Assembly (NCBI GenBank): GCA_002344055.1
Contig: DDTH01000006.1
Coordinates: forward strand, 186,001 to 250,000
From: Sphingomonadales bacterium UBA2369
GTDB taxonomy: Bacteria > Pseudomonadota > Alphaproteobacteria > Sphingomonadales > Sphingomonadaceae
Direction of reading: 5' to 3'
Length of the DNA stretch: 64,000 bases
Part shown: positions 8,029 through 17,124 of the stretch, piece after piece
Position numbering within the stretch: the first letter of the stretch is position 1
Layout: each line of letters begins with the position of its first letter
The notes under the pieces: generated by a model
Database searches by the model: none
What the model saw: only the letters and a program-made list of their open reading frames with translations
What the model was told of the DNA's origin: nothing
Position numbers and translations under genes: made by a program

Positions 8029-10056
8029 TCAGGCCTCCGCCGCCGCGAGCCGATCGCGTTCGCGCTCGTCGCGCTCCACGTCCGCCGCGTCGATATAGAA
8101 ATCGCGATTGTAATTGAACGTGTGCCCGATCGCGACGACGAACAGGGCCACGGCGGACACGGCCGCCAGCCACCATATGTACCAGATCATCGCGAAGCCC
8201 AGCACGCCGGCAATGCCCGCGAGGATGACGCCCGTCCCGGTGTTGCGCGGCATGTGGATCGGCCGGTAGCCGCCAGTCGGCCGCTGGTGTCCGCGCTTCT
8301 TCATGTCATACCAGGCGTCCAGGTCCTGAACGACGGGCGTGAAGGCGAAATTATAGGACGGCGGGGGCGAGGCGGTGGCCCATTCCAGCGTCCGCCCGTC
8401 CCAGGGGTCGCCGGTCGTGTCCGCCAGTTCCTTGCGCTTCACGATGCCCATGACGATGCTCATGATGAAGCCCAATATGCCGATCAGGATGATCAGCGCG
8501 CCGATCGCCGCGATCACGAACCAGATCTGCATCGACGGATCGTCGAAATGCCGTACCCGGCGCGTCGTGCCCATCAGGCCGACAATGTAGATCGGCGTCC
8601 AGGCGACCCAATAGCCGATCACCCAGCCCCAGAAGCCGACCTTGCCCCACCAGGGGTCGAGCTTGAAGCCGAACGCCTTGGGGAACCAGTAGATCATCCC
8701 CGCGAACAGCCCGAACACCACGCCGCCGATGATCACGTTGTGGAAATGCGCGACCAAGAACAGACTATTGTGCAGCACGAAGTCGGCCGGCGGCACCGCG
8801 AGCAGCACGCCTGTCATCCCGCCCACCGTGAAGGTGAGCATGAAGGCCACGACCCACATCATCGGCAGTTCGAAGCGGATGGAGCCGCGATACATGGTAA
8901 ACAGCCAGTTGAAGATCTTCGCGCCCGTCGGGATCGCGATCACCATCGTGGCGATGCCGAAGAAGCTGTTGACGCTCGCCCCCGATCCCATCGTGAAGAA
9001 ATGGTGCAGCCAGACCAGGTAGCTGAGGATGGTGATGACCACGGTCGCGTAGACCATCGACGAATAGCCGAAGAGCCTTTTGCCGGAAAAGGTCGAGGTG
9101 ATTTCGGAATAGATGCCGAAGACCGGCAGGATCAGGACGTAGACCTCCGGATGGCCCCAGATCCACACCAGGTTCCAGTACATCATGGCGTTGCCGCCGA
9201 GGTCGTTGGTGAAGAAGTTGGTACCGACGTAGCGGTCGAGCATCAGCAGCGCGAAGGCACCGGTAAGCGCCGGGAAGATGGCGACGGCCAGCACGTTGCT
9301 GCACAGGGCCGTCCAGGTGAAGACCGGCATCTTCATCATCGTCATGCCCGGCGCGCGCATCTTGATCACGGTGGTGACCATGTTGATCGCCGACAGGGTC
9401 GTGCCGAGGCCTGCTATCTGTAGCGCCCATAGATAATAATCCGGCCCTGTCCCCGGACTGTTTTCGATATTCGCGACCGGAACGTAGTTGAGCCAGCCGG
9501 CGGTGGTGAATTCACCGACGAAGAGCGAGATCATGACCAGGCCCGCCCCGGCCACGGTCAGCCACAGGCTGAGGCTGTTGAGGAAGGGAAAGGCGACGTC
9601 GCGAGCGCCGATCTGCAGCGGCATCACATAATTGGTGATGCCCACGACCAGCGGAATCGCCACGAAGAAGATCATGATCGTGCCGTGGGCACTGAAAATC
9701 TGATCGTAATGGTGGGCGTCGAGATAGCCCTGCTCGCCGCCGACCGCGATGGCCTGCTGCGCCCGCATCATCAGCGCATCGGCAAAACCGCGCAGCAACA
9801 TGACGATGCCCAGGATCAGGTACATGATGCCGATCTTCTTGTGATCGACGCTGGTCAGCCATTCGCGCCACAACCAGCCCCACAGCCGGTATTTCGTCAC
9901 CGCCGCGAGAATGCCGATACCCAGCACGGCCACGACGATGAAGGTGCCGAGCAGGATCGGCTCATGAAAGGGGATCGAGTCCCAGGACAGGCGGCCGAAA
10001 ATGGCGCTGGTGGTCGAAGGCTCGGACACTGAAGCGGGCTCCGTCGCGCTGAACAT
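8029..10056 (-). CDS. cyoB: Cytochrome o ubiquinol oxidase subunit I
   Basis: A 675-residue catalytic subunit that reduces O2 to water with electrons from ubiquinol and pumps protons. Heme and CuB ligands are visible: His124 ([10 protein letters not shown]), His302 and Tyr306 of the cross-link motif GHPEVY, the CuB pair His351-His352, and His437/His439 in VAHFHN. About 15 hydrophobic helices give the normal length for CyoB. The ATG at 10056 directly abuts the cyoA stop. High-affinity or redox control by RegBA is likely but inferred. Confidence 0.97.
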   Translation of the reverse strand: MFSATEPASVSEPSTTSAIFGRLSWDSIPFHEPILLGTFIVVAVLGIGILAAVTKYRLWGWLWREWLTSVDHKKIGIMYLILGIVMLLRGFADALMMRAQQAIAVGGEQGYLDAHHYDQIFSAHGTIMIFFVAIPLVVGITNYVMPLQIGARDVAFPFLNSLSLWLTVAGAGLVMISLFVGEFTTAGWLNYVPVANIENSPGTGPDYYLWALQIAGLGTTLSAINMVTTVIKMRAPGMTMMKMPVFTWTALCSNVLAVAIFPALTGAFALLMLDRYVGTNFFTNDLGGNAMMYWNLVWIWGHPEVYVLILPVFGIYSEITSTFSGKRLFGYSSMVYATVVITILSYLVWLHHFFTMGSGASVNSFFGIATMVIAIPTGAKIFNWLFTMYRGSIRFELPMMWVVAFMLTFTVGGMTGVLLAVPPADFVLHNSLFLVAHFHNVIIGGVVFGLFAGMIYWFPKAFGFKLDPWWGKVGFWGWVIGYWVAWTPIYIVGLMGTTRRVRHFDDPSMQIWFVIAAIGALIILIGILGFIMSIVMGIVKRKELADTTGDPWDGRTLEWATASPPPSYNFAFTPVVQDLDAWYDMKKRGHQRPTGGYRPIHMPRNTGTGVILAGIAGVLGFAMIWYIWWLAAVSAVALFVVAIGHTFNYNRDFYIDAADVERDERERDRLAAAEA

Positions 10057-11088
10057 TTAATGGGCCTCCGGCATGCCGGCATGCGGGACGGCGGCTGATA
10101 TGTTGTGACCGGGGGCAGGCGCCGCCTCCGGCGTGGCGGGCGGCATGGCGCCATGGCCGCCCTCGGCGCGGCCGTGATTCATCAGCTCGCTCATGCAGCG
10201 CGTGCCGGGCTCGACGCAGCGCTCCACGATCCGGGCGAACAGATCCCCCGGCACGGACGAGAACATTTCCGGCGGCACCCGCTCGCTCGGCCGGACCAGC
10301 ACGCGATAGGCCGCCAGATCGAGCGCACGGCCGCTGGCCCGCGCCTGTTCGACCCACTGGGCGAAGGCGGCATCATCCACCCCGCGCAGCCGGAAGCGCA
10401 TGTCGCTGAAACCCTTGCCGCTATAATTGGCGGAGAAGCCCTCGGACTCGACCGGCCGGTCGAGACTCGCATGCAACGTGCTCTGCATGCCCGGCATGGC
10501 GTAGATCATCCCCGCCATGGTCGGGACATAGAAGGTGTTCATCATGTTGGTGGAGGTGATGTCGAACCGGACCTGACGATTCAGCGGCAGCACCAGTTCG
10601 TTCACTGTCGCGATGCCCTGCTCGGGATAGATAAAAAGCCATTTCCAGTCGAGCGAGACCACCTGTACCCGCAGCGGCGCCTCGCGCGGCGCCTCGGGGT
10701 TCATGTCGGCCTGCGCCTTGTCGAGCGGGCGGAACGGATCGAGCAGGTGCGTGCTGGACCAGGTCAGCGCGCCCAGCATGATGATGATCAGCAAGGGCGC
10801 CGACCAGATTACCAGTTCCAGCGAGGTGGAATGATGGAATTCGGGATCGTAGGTGCCGCCCTTGCCCTTGCGGTAGCGCCAGGCGAACACGACGATCAGG
10901 ATCATCACCGGCACGATGATCAGCAGCATCAGCACGGTCGAAATGTAGATCAGGTCGCGCTGCTGCCTGGCGATGTCGCCGGCAGGATCGAGCACCGTCC
11001 CGCTGCATCCCGCGATCAGGACGAGCAAGGGCAGGATCGCCAATGCGCGCAGACGGCGCGGTACCGGGATGGATTGCTGCTGCATCAT
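10057..11088 (-). CDS. cyoA: Cytochrome o ubiquinol oxidase subunit II (lipoprotein)
   Basis: A subunit II of about 343 residues, anchored by a lipoprotein signal (n-region RRLR, hydrophobic stretch, lipobox LIAGC) and two transmembrane helices near residues 50-70 and 90-115. The periplasmic cupredoxin-like domain lacks the CuA cysteine pair, as expected for quinol oxidases. I chose ATG 11088 (MMQQQ) because it gives a normal signal peptide. In-frame starts at 11124 and TTG 11157 would add residues encoded by the palindrome region. The N-terminal choice is uncertain by 12-23 codons. First gene of cyoABCD-SURF1. Confidence 0.92.
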   Translation of the reverse strand: MMQQQSIPVPRRLRALAILPLLVLIAGCSGTVLDPAGDIARQQRDLIYISTVLMLLIIVPVMILIVVFAWRYRKGKGGTYDPEFHHSTSLELVIWSAPLLIIIMLGALTWSSTHLLDPFRPLDKAQADMNPEAPREAPLRVQVVSLDWKWLFIYPEQGIATVNELVLPLNRQVRFDITSTNMMNTFYVPTMAGMIYAMPGMQSTLHASLDRPVESEGFSANYSGKGFSDMRFRLRGVDDAAFAQWVEQARASGRALDLAAYRVLVRPSERVPPEMFSSVPGDLFARIVERCVEPGTRCMSELMNHGRAEGGHGAMPPATPEAAPAPGHNISAAVPHAGMPEAH

Positions 11089-11090
11089 GG

Positions 11091-11141
11091 CGTCCAATAG
11101 GCCAGTGGCCATGGTTTCCGACATTGGACATTTTGTCCAAT
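11091..11141 (-). promoter_or_regulatory. Perfect 19-bp palindrome plus a third half-site upstream of cyoA
   Basis: At 11123-11141 the plus strand reads ATTGGACA-TTT-TGTCCAAT, an exact inverted repeat with 8-base arms. A third arm-like copy, CGTCCAAT, lies at 11091-11098. The elements occupy the cyoA leader between cyoA and the divergent MHS transporter gene. The geometry is that of an operator for a dimeric repressor, possibly with a second site over the translation start. I cannot name the regulator: it does not look like an FNR box or the loose RegA consensus. Confidence 0.6.
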
Positions 11142-11235
11142 CCCAAAAAGCGCGCAAATAGGGCTAGAAGCGACCTCTCTCCGGCGCGGCTCTGGCCGCT
11201 TCGGGGAAGATCGCCCGCCTGGAGACGCCCGCGCA

Positions 11236-12585
11236 ATGACCGCCACAGCCTCGGAGCCAAGCTCGACGCCGCTCGAACGCGATGCGCGGCTGGTCAACGC
11301 CGATCATGGGAAAGTGCGCCCCGGCGAGATCGCGATCGGCGTCATCATCGGCCGAACCAGCGAGTTTTTCGACTTCTTCGTCTACGCGATCGCCGCCGTT
11401 CTGGTCTTTCCGCAGCTGGTTTTCCCCTATGTGGATGCGCTCACCGGCACGCTTTACTCCTTCGGACTCTTCGCCCTCGCCTTCGTCGGCCGGCCGATCG
11501 GGACCCTGCTCTTCACCGCCATCGACCGGCGTCACGGCCGCGGTGTCAAGCTGACCATATCCTTGTTCCTGCTCGGCGGCTCGACCATGGCGATCGCGCT
11601 GCTGCCCAGCCATGCGCAGGTCGGCGCGCTCAGCGCCTGGCTGCTCGGCTTCTTCCGCCTGTGCCAGGGCATCGCGCTCGGCGGCGCCTGGGACGGTCTG
11701 CCCTCGCTGCTGTCGCTGAACGCGCCGGAAAAGAATCGCGGCTGGTATGCGATGATCCCGCAGCTCGGCGCGCCATTGGGCCTGCTCGTGGCCAGCGGCC
11801 TGTTCGCCTATTTCCTCGCCTTGCTGACGCCCCAGGATTTCCTCAGCTGGGGCTGGCGCTATCCCTTCTTCGTCGCGCTCGCGATCAACGTGGTCGCGCT
11901 CTTCGCCCGCCTGCGGCTGGTCGCCACGCCGGAGTTCGAGCGCCTGTTCGAATCGCGCGAGTTGCAGCCCTCCCCGCCCTTCCAGACGATGTTCGCCGAA
12001 TGGCGCACGATCGTGCTCGGCGCCTTCGCACCCCTGGCCAGTTTCGCGCTCTTCCATCTGGTGACCGTGTTCCCGCTGTCCTGGGTCAATCTGCATTCGG
12101 AAGGTCAGCTGGTTCGTTTCCTGGTGATCGAGGGTGTCGGCGCGCTTCTCTGCTTCCTCGCCATCATGGCTTCGGGCGTGATCGCGGACCGGGTCGGGCG
12201 CCGCGCCGTCCTCGGCGTCTCCGCCGTGCTGATCGGCGCCTATAGCGGCTTCGCGCCGCAGCTGCTCAATGCCGGCCAGCTCGGCGAAGCCATCTACATG
12301 TTCGGCGGCTTCGTCCTGCTCGGCCTGGCGTTCGGCCAGTCCTCGGGCGTTGTGAACAGCCGCTTCTCGCCCGAACATCGCTATACCGGCGCGGCGATCG
12401 TGGCCAATTCCGCCTGGTTCATCGGCGCGGGCTTCGCGCCGCTGGTGGCCCTGTTCCTTGCCAGCCATCTGGGCCTTTGGTCGGTGGGCCTCTACCTGCT
12501 CTCGGGCGTCGCCTGCACGCTGGCGGCGCTGACGCTGAACAAGGAATGGCTGCGGCCGAACGCACCGACGCGCGGCCTCAGCTAG
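11236..12585 (+). CDS. MFS transporter, metabolite:H+ symporter (MHS)-like
   Basis: A 449-residue polytopic protein with about 12 hydrophobic segments. The start GVIIGRTSEFFDFFVYAIAAVLVFPQ is typical of the MHS (ProP/KgtP-like) branch of the major facilitator superfamily, and DRVGRRAVLG is a loop motif in the second half. It is divergent from cyoA across about 150 bases that hold the palindrome, so both could share control. The substrate is unknown. The 3' end overlaps the convergent glycosyltransferase gene by 8 bases. Confidence 0.8.
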   Translation: MTATASEPSSTPLERDARLVNADHGKVRPGEIAIGVIIGRTSEFFDFFVYAIAAVLVFPQLVFPYVDALTGTLYSFGLFALAFVGRPIGTLLFTAIDRRHGRGVKLTISLFLLGGSTMAIALLPSHAQVGALSAWLLGFFRLCQGIALGGAWDGLPSLLSLNAPEKNRGWYAMIPQLGAPLGLLVASGLFAYFLALLTPQDFLSWGWRYPFFVALAINVVALFARLRLVATPEFERLFESRELQPSPPFQTMFAEWRTIVLGAFAPLASFALFHLVTVFPLSWVNLHSEGQLVRFLVIEGVGALLCFLAIMASGVIADRVGRRAVLGVSAVLIGAYSGFAPQLLNAGQLGEAIYMFGGFVLLGLAFGQSSGVVNSRFSPEHRYTGAAIVANSAWFIGAGFAPLVALFLASHLGLWSVGLYLLSGVACTLAALTLNKEWLRPNAPTRGLS

Positions 12586-13789
12586 GACGAGCGTCCGGCG
12601 CGCAGCCTCGCGACCGGACCTCGCGTCGAAATTCACGCCAGAATTCGTCGCGGCGCGGGGCGAGAATGGCGGGATCGAAATCCCCGGCGCGCTCCCAGTT
12701 TCGCGCCGCGCTCCGCTTCATCCAGCCCGTATCGGTCAGGCGTGCGGCCAACAGCCCGGCGAGCGCCTGCTCGTCCCCGGTCGCGACCAGGTCTTCGCCT
12801 GGAAGCAGCTCGGGAATGCCGCCCGCGGCCGAGCCGATGGCCGGGCACCCCTGACTCATCGCCTCGATCAACGCGCGCGGCAGGCCTTCCTGCAACGAAG
12901 GCTGGAGATAGACATCCACTTCGCCCAGCCAGCTCAGCACCTCGTTCTGTGTCGGTAAAGTGCCGTCGAACTGGACAAGGCCGGCGACACCGATCGCCTC
13001 GGCCTCGCGCAGCCAGCGGCGCCTGTCGCCCTGACCGAGGACGCGCAGGCGCACCGGCGGCAGATGCGGTCGCGCCTCGGCCAGCGCGCGCAGCAAGATC
13101 TGGATGCCTTTGCTCTTGCCCTGGAGCGTGGCGATCATGCCGAGCCGGACCGGATCGCCGGCCGCGCGGTTCGAAAGCTGGTCGAGCCTCCGGGTCAGGA
13201 TCGCGCGATCGGGCGGCGCCAGCGCGACGTCCGATGCCGCGAGGGCATTGCCTGCCCGCGTCGGATAGCGGTCCTGGAGAAAGGTGTTGGTGACATAGCT
13301 GGCATGGGCCGCGCGCCGCGCCGCGCCGCGCAGCCGCGCCGCCGCGACCGGTGCGTACAGCCGGGCCTTGAACCCGCCATAATTGGACAGGCTGTCGAAC
13401 GGACAACCGACAATCTCGATGCAGCAGGGCTTGCCCTCGCGCCGCGCGGCCGCCGCCGCGAGCAGGCCTACCTCGCTCGGCAGCCGCGCCACCACCGCAT
13501 CATGCGCCCGGACCAGCGCGCGCATCCAGCGCAGCGCCAGACGCCGCCCGACCGTCAAACTGTACAGGTTAGATGCATCCCGGATGAACTCGAACCCCAC
13601 CCCGTCGCGGGACGACAAGGTCAGTTGCGCGAGCGGCCGGTCGGGCAAGCCGCCTTCCCGCCCGACGACGGTCAGACTATCGAAATGGTCAAGGTAGCGC
13701 GCCCAGCCTTCGGCGCCGAACTGCCCTTCCGACCAGATTTGCCCGTCATGACGGATGAATCGGTTGTCGTGGGCGAACAGCAGCTTCAT
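12578..13789 (-). CDS. Glycosyltransferase family 4-like protein
   Basis: A GT-B glycosyltransferase of about 403 residues. The N-terminal half begins MKLLFAHDNRF; the C-terminal half has GMIATLQGKSKGIQILLRA and the donor-site E-x7-E motif in QEGLPRALIEAMSQG, followed by SAAGGIPELL. This is the GT4 pattern of retaining transferases that use nucleotide sugars. The start ATG 13789 is preferred over the upstream 13804 (MRPARM) because homologues begin at MKxLF; neither has a strong ribosome site. It is the most distal minus-strand gene of the PqqD/nucleotidyltransferase cluster, 109 bases after the NTase gene, and may glycosylate a surface or peptide product. Acceptor unknown. Confidence 0.8.
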   Translation of the reverse strand: MKLLFAHDNRFIRHDGQIWSEGQFGAEGWARYLDHFDSLTVVGREGGLPDRPLAQLTLSSRDGVGFEFIRDASNLYSLTVGRRLALRWMRALVRAHDAVVARLPSEVGLLAAAAARREGKPCCIEIVGCPFDSLSNYGGFKARLYAPVAAARLRGAARRAAHASYVTNTFLQDRYPTRAGNALAASDVALAPPDRAILTRRLDQLSNRAAGDPVRLGMIATLQGKSKGIQILLRALAEARPHLPPVRLRVLGQGDRRRWLREAEAIGVAGLVQFDGTLPTQNEVLSWLGEVDVYLQPSLQEGLPRALIEAMSQGCPAIGSAAGGIPELLPGEDLVATGDEQALAGLLAARLTDTGWMKRSAARNWERAGDFDPAILAPRRDEFWREFRREVRSRGCAPDARPS

Positions 13790-13898
13790 TCTCGCTGGTC
13801 TCATCCTCTCGCGCTGTTCGCCCGGATCATTCTTTCGTTTCGGATGGCGTTCTGCAAGCGCCCGGCCGGCCGTTGGACTATACGTCCTCCTGCTCAGC

Positions 13899-15197
13899 CT
13901 ATCCGCGCGTATCCGGCGCGATCGTTGCGTCGCTCGACGGCTGAGCGGCGGCACTGCCTTTTCTCCGCGTCAGCCGGCGTAACGGCGTATGCCTGACGAG
14001 GTGCGTGCCGGTGCGCAGCGGCATGTAAAGCCAGCGCAGGCCTTTCGGCAGCGGCAGCGCCTTGTACGATTCCCACGAAGGCGTGCTGCTGCGCAGCACG
14101 GTCCGCAGCTTGCGGACCAAACCCCGCCGATGCCGCCATTCCTCGGCGGTCAGGCTGAACCAGTGCCGCCAGCGAAAGCCGCTGTCGTCGATCCGGTGAT
14201 GATAAGCGAGCAACGGTGATTCCGCTCCGGGCGCCAGATGGGCGAGGCATTGGCGGGCCATGGTGGCGGCCAGCCCGCGGCCGGCGGGTGCTTCCCCGCG
14301 CGTGGCCGCATTGAGCAGGCCGAGCATCGCCTGACACTCTTCAACAAGCCCCTCCATGCCGGAGCGCCGCGCGACGGCGCGAACGGCGGCGGCATCGAAC
14401 CCAGGCGCGGCCGTGACCTGACCAATGTCGGCGACCCAGTGCAGGCGCGTCCAATTGTGCCGGCTGTGATGATAGCAAAGATAAACGAACAGATCGGCGG
14501 TCGAGAGCGCCGGGATGGGCTTGCCGAAGATCGGCACGGTCTCGACGCGGCTCAGCAGGTGACGGGTGGGAAAGTCTCCGCCGGTCAGGTCCAGGCTCGT
14601 ATGCACATCGACCAGGTCGCCGGCCGGCGACCGCAACGAAATCTCGCGATTGAGATCGCACATGGCGGCGATGTACCGCTCCCATTTCGCGCGATCGGCG
14701 GGCAGTTCGAAGCCCCGGCAGGGCCTGAAGCCGGCGTCCACCAGATAGCGGATCGTCGCGGGGCATGCGGCCGGATCGACCAACAGATCCAGATCGCGGG
14801 ACGTGCGGGCCGCCACGTCGCCATAGAAACGCTGTGCCAGCGCGGCCCCTTTGACGGCGGCATAGCGGATTGCGCGCCGCGCGAACCATTGATCGTGCAG
14901 CCTGGTCAGCAGGGCCGCGAGCTGGAGGTTGTTCGCCGTGCCGGCCGTGTGGAGTTGCCGCAGTCTCAGCCGCGCGGCCGCGGGCAGGAAGCGGTCGAAG
15001 GCGGGCAGGTGCCGGTGCACGAACGGAATGGCCAGGCATTGATCGGCGCTGACCAGGAACGCATCCCAGTCGGCCACTGCGCCGGCGAGCGCCTCGATTC
15101 CCCTGGCATCGCTCGCCGGCGAGCGAAGCGTGCAGGCCAGCAAAAGCCGGGCGGCCGGCTCGATCGCCACAGGCGAAAACGCTTCCGTCACGCCCAT
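13899..15197 (-). CDS. Nucleotidyltransferase family protein (NTP_transf_5, PF14907-like)
   Basis: A 432-residue soluble protein. Residues about 118-142 (VKGAALAQRFYGD, then SRDLDLLVDP) match the nucleotidyltransferase-fold family often found beside PqqD-like proteins in polysaccharide or peptide-modification loci. The DLDLLVD acidic pair would bind metal. The C-terminal third is Arg-rich with WRHWFSLTAEEWRHRR. It lies 13 bases after the PqqD-like gene at 15211-15504, so the two are co-transcribed. The biochemical role of the family is not settled; NMP or AMP transfer to a partner is an inference. Confidence 0.75.
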   Translation of the reverse strand: MGVTEAFSPVAIEPAARLLLACTLRSPASDARGIEALAGAVADWDAFLVSADQCLAIPFVHRHLPAFDRFLPAAARLRLRQLHTAGTANNLQLAALLTRLHDQWFARRAIRYAAVKGAALAQRFYGDVAARTSRDLDLLVDPAACPATIRYLVDAGFRPCRGFELPADRAKWERYIAAMCDLNREISLRSPAGDLVDVHTSLDLTGGDFPTRHLLSRVETVPIFGKPIPALSTADLFVYLCYHHSRHNWTRLHWVADIGQVTAAPGFDAAAVRAVARRSGMEGLVEECQAMLGLLNAATRGEAPAGRGLAATMARQCLAHLAPGAESPLLAYHHRIDDSGFRWRHWFSLTAEEWRHRRGLVRKLRTVLRSSTPSWESYKALPLPKGLRWLYMPLRTGTHLVRHTPLRRLTRRKGSAAAQPSSDATIAPDTRG

Positions 15198-15210
15198 CCG
15201 AATGGCGGGC

Positions 15211-15504
15211 TCAGCCCTTGTCCACCTGGACGATGCCGCGCGCGTTCAGATCCGCGACGAACTCGCTCACGTCCGCCTGACACAGGCCCGCTTCCATGCC
15301 GTATTGCTCCTGCAGCGAAGCGCACAATTGACCGAATGTCTGCGGCTCCTCCAGCAGGCTCCAGATCCTGGCGCCAGTTCGATTCAGCTGGAAGAAATAG
15401 CCGCTGTCGATGTCGAGCAGGATGGCGTCGTCGGCGACATCGGCGGACACCACTGTTTCCCTGCGGCCGATCCGGGTCTCTTCGCTCAGCGCCGTATGCG
15501 TCAT
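15211..15504 (-). CDS. PqqD-like protein (RiPP recognition element fold), copy 1
   Basis: A 97-residue protein of the PqqD winged-helix fold, with ILLDIDSGYFFQLNRTGARIWSLLEEP around residues 28-54 and a C-terminal helix DVSEFVADLNARGIVQV. PqqD-like domains bind leader peptides of ribosomally made peptides and present them to modifying enzymes. ATG 15504 has a good GGGGAGA site upstream. It sits between an unknown small ORF (18 bases upstream) and the nucleotidyltransferase gene. Confidence 0.8.
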   Translation of the reverse strand: MTHTALSEETRIGRRETVVSADVADDAILLDIDSGYFFQLNRTGARIWSLLEEPQTFGQLCASLQEQYGMEAGLCQADVSEFVADLNARGIVQVDKG

Positions 15505-15522
15505 CAGATCATCTCCCCGAAC

Positions 15523-15750
15523 CTACACGCCGGCCGCATTCTTCAGCCAGACATCGACCGTGATCGCGTCCGAGACCGGACCCCAGGGGTTGCTCGGCAA
15601 GAAACCCGTGGATCCTTCGCGGCGCCGTTTGCTGAAGGAAGCGTGTAACTGTTCGATCTGTTCGCCGTCTAGCCATCCAGGCGGGGCGGAGAGCATGACG
15701 TGCGGGCGGAGTCTCCGGAACGGCGATGTATAGCATTCCAGAGATCGCAC
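15523..15750 (-). CDS. Unknown small ORF between two PqqD-like genes; candidate peptide substrate
   Basis: A 75-codon frame from GTG 15750 (or 57 codons from ATG 15696) lies in the only large gap of the minus-strand PqqD cluster and ends 18 bases before PqqD copy 1. I recognise no family. The N-terminal part is basic (FRRLRPH), the middle is charged and helical-looking (WLDGEQIEQLHASFSKRRREG), and the tail is hydrophobic and Trp/Pro/Gly-bearing (GFLPSNPWGPVSDAI, then VWLKNAAGV). Such a charged leader with a distinct tail is compatible with a RiPP precursor. Codon use is less GC3-rich than in the neighbours and no strong ribosome site is visible, so reality and start are uncertain. Confidence 0.45.
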   Translation of the reverse strand: MRSLECYTSPFRRLRPHVMLSAPPGWLDGEQIEQLHASFSKRRREGSTGFLPSNPWGPVSDAITVDVWLKNAAGV

Positions 15751-15775
15751 TCAATGTCCGCTACCGGCCCTGCCG

Positions 15776-16054
15776 CTATCCGGCGACAAGCAGATTCTTG
15801 CCAAGCGCCTGTTTCACGAATTCAGCGACGTCCGGCGCCACCTGATCGACCGGCACGCCATGCCGCCGCGCCAGCGTCTCCCCGATCTGGGCCGGCTGCC
15901 CGCCATTGCTGAGTTCCAGCCAGATCCGCGCCGCCGACGGGTTGAGGGCATGATAGCTGCCGTCCTGACTGTTGAAGAGGACGAGTTCCGCCTCCCCCGG
16001 CCCCCACGACACCCAGGGCGCGCAGCGAACCTGCGTCCGGGCAGCCGCCGTCAT
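15776..16054 (-). CDS. PqqD-like protein (RRE fold), copy 2
   Basis: A 92-residue protein with the PqqD-like pattern ELVLFNSQDGSYHALNPSAARIWLEL followed by a helix-turn-helix and DVAEFVKQALGKNLL at the end. It differs clearly from copy 1. ATG 16054 overlaps the methyltransferase stop by four bases (ATGA), implying coupled translation. The likely role is recruiting a peptide substrate to the methyltransferase or other enzymes of the cluster; this is inferred from fold and context. Confidence 0.75.
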   Translation of the reverse strand: MTAAARTQVRCAPWVSWGPGEAELVLFNSQDGSYHALNPSAARIWLELSNGGQPAQIGETLARRHGVPVDQVAPDVAEFVKQALGKNLLVAG

Positions 16055-17124
16055 TCCACGATCCGCCACAATCTGACGCGTTCCTGCGTGTGATAGCCGC
16101 CGACCCTGACCACATCCCCGGGCGCTGTGACCAGAGGCTGTGCCAGCGGCCAGAAGAGGGAACCCCAGCACGATGCCTGACCCGCGCCGGGTCGGTTTTC
16201 GTAGAGGCCCTGATCATCAAGATCGAGCGCGATCCATTGCGAGATGCCGTTGACCTCGCCACCGGTCGAGACGAGCTCGATCTCGGTCCTTCCGTCCGTG
16301 ACAGGCTGCGATCCATCGAAGGCGAAGGTGAACAGGTCGGCCGGCGCGCTGCGCAGCGTCAGGCGGGGATCGCGCACGCGAATCTCATATTGCGCGCGCG
16401 CCAGCCGGTTGAAAGCCGACAGATCGAAGCCGGAATCCACCGTCAACTCCCGGCCCCCTTTCTGATCGTCATGCGACAAAGCGGCGCGGACGCGGCCTCG
16501 GGCAGGGATGACATGCGCATGATTCTTCAGCAGACGCGCCGCGGCATCGGCATGGGCCGGCAGCACGCACTCGCTCAGCATGTCGTTGCTGACGATCTCC
16601 GACACCAGAACGTCCGCGCGACCGCCAAGATCGGCGTCGGCATCGAGATCGGTCGAATGTTTGTTCACCACGGTGATGCGGTCGGAAAGGCCATTCGCCC
16701 GGATCACCGCGCGCGCCGCCGCGGCGATCGCCGGATTGGCTTCGCACGTGATCACGCGGGCGCCCAACCGGGCCGCCATCATCGCCAGAATGCCGGTACC
16801 CGTGCCGATCTCCAGCACCAGGCTGTCGGGCGTGACCACCCGCGCCAGCGCATCGGCATAGGCCTGGTTTCGAACATGATCGCGCGTGATCACGAAATGC
16901 CAGTCGGGCACGGTCTGCCCCAGCAGTTCTGCGGACAAGGCGCGCACCTCGCCGTCGCCGGGCGCGGCGATCAGCGCTTCGTTGGCCAGTTCCACCGCCA
17001 CCTGCCTCTCACCGGCGGCAGCGAACTGGCGGGCGAGCGCCATCGTCGCATCGGCACGTCCCCGCACGAGCGGACGCATGTGCTGAAGCAGCGCGACATG
17101 GTTGCGGTCCGGAGCGGAAGGCAT
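16051..17124 (-). CDS. PRMT-like class I SAM-dependent methyltransferase with helical N-terminal repeat
   Basis: A 357-residue protein. Residues 25-70 look like TPR-type helical repeats. SAM motif I is VLEIGTGTGILAM (103-115), and SEIVSNDMLSE (175-185) carries two glutamates at the positions of the arginine-methyltransferase double-E loop. The C-terminal beta barrel region contains GSLFWPLAQPLV. This matches the protein arginine methyltransferase fold rather than small-molecule enzymes. As the first gene of the minus-strand unit, coupled to PqqD copy 2, it may methylate the cluster's peptide or a cellular protein. Substrate unknown. Confidence 0.75.
   Translation of the reverse strand: MPSAPDRNHVALLQHMRPLVRGRADATMALARQFAAAGERQVAVELANEALIAAPGDGEVRALSAELLGQTVPDWHFVITRDHVRNQAYADALARVVTPDSLVLEIGTGTGILAMMAARLGARVITCEANPAIAAAARAVIRANGLSDRITVVNKHSTDLDADADLGGRADVLVSEIVSNDMLSECVLPAHADAAARLLKNHAHVIPARGRVRAALSHDDQKGGRELTVDSGFDLSAFNRLARAQYEIRVRDPRLTLRSAPADLFTFAFDGSQPVTDGRTEIELVSTGGEVNGISQWIALDLDDQGLYENRPGAGQASCWGSLFWPLAQPLVTAPGDVVRVGGYHTQERVRLWRIVE

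Noticed and set aside
7393..9423. A 676-codon plus-strand frame opposite cyoB/cyoC
   Set aside because: Antisense to conserved oxidase subunits; the product is mostly charged low-complexity sequence.
15509..15754. Alternative 81-codon frame overlapping the candidate peptide ORF
   Set aside because: Arg-rich shadow frame with no ribosome site; the 15523-15750 frame has a more protein-like composition.
15211..16054. Lasso-peptide locus
   Set aside because: PqqD-like proteins alone suggested it, but no transglutaminase-like protease or asparagine-synthetase-like cyclase is present, and the small ORF has no Gly1 with Asp/Glu at position 7-9 after a Thr(-2).
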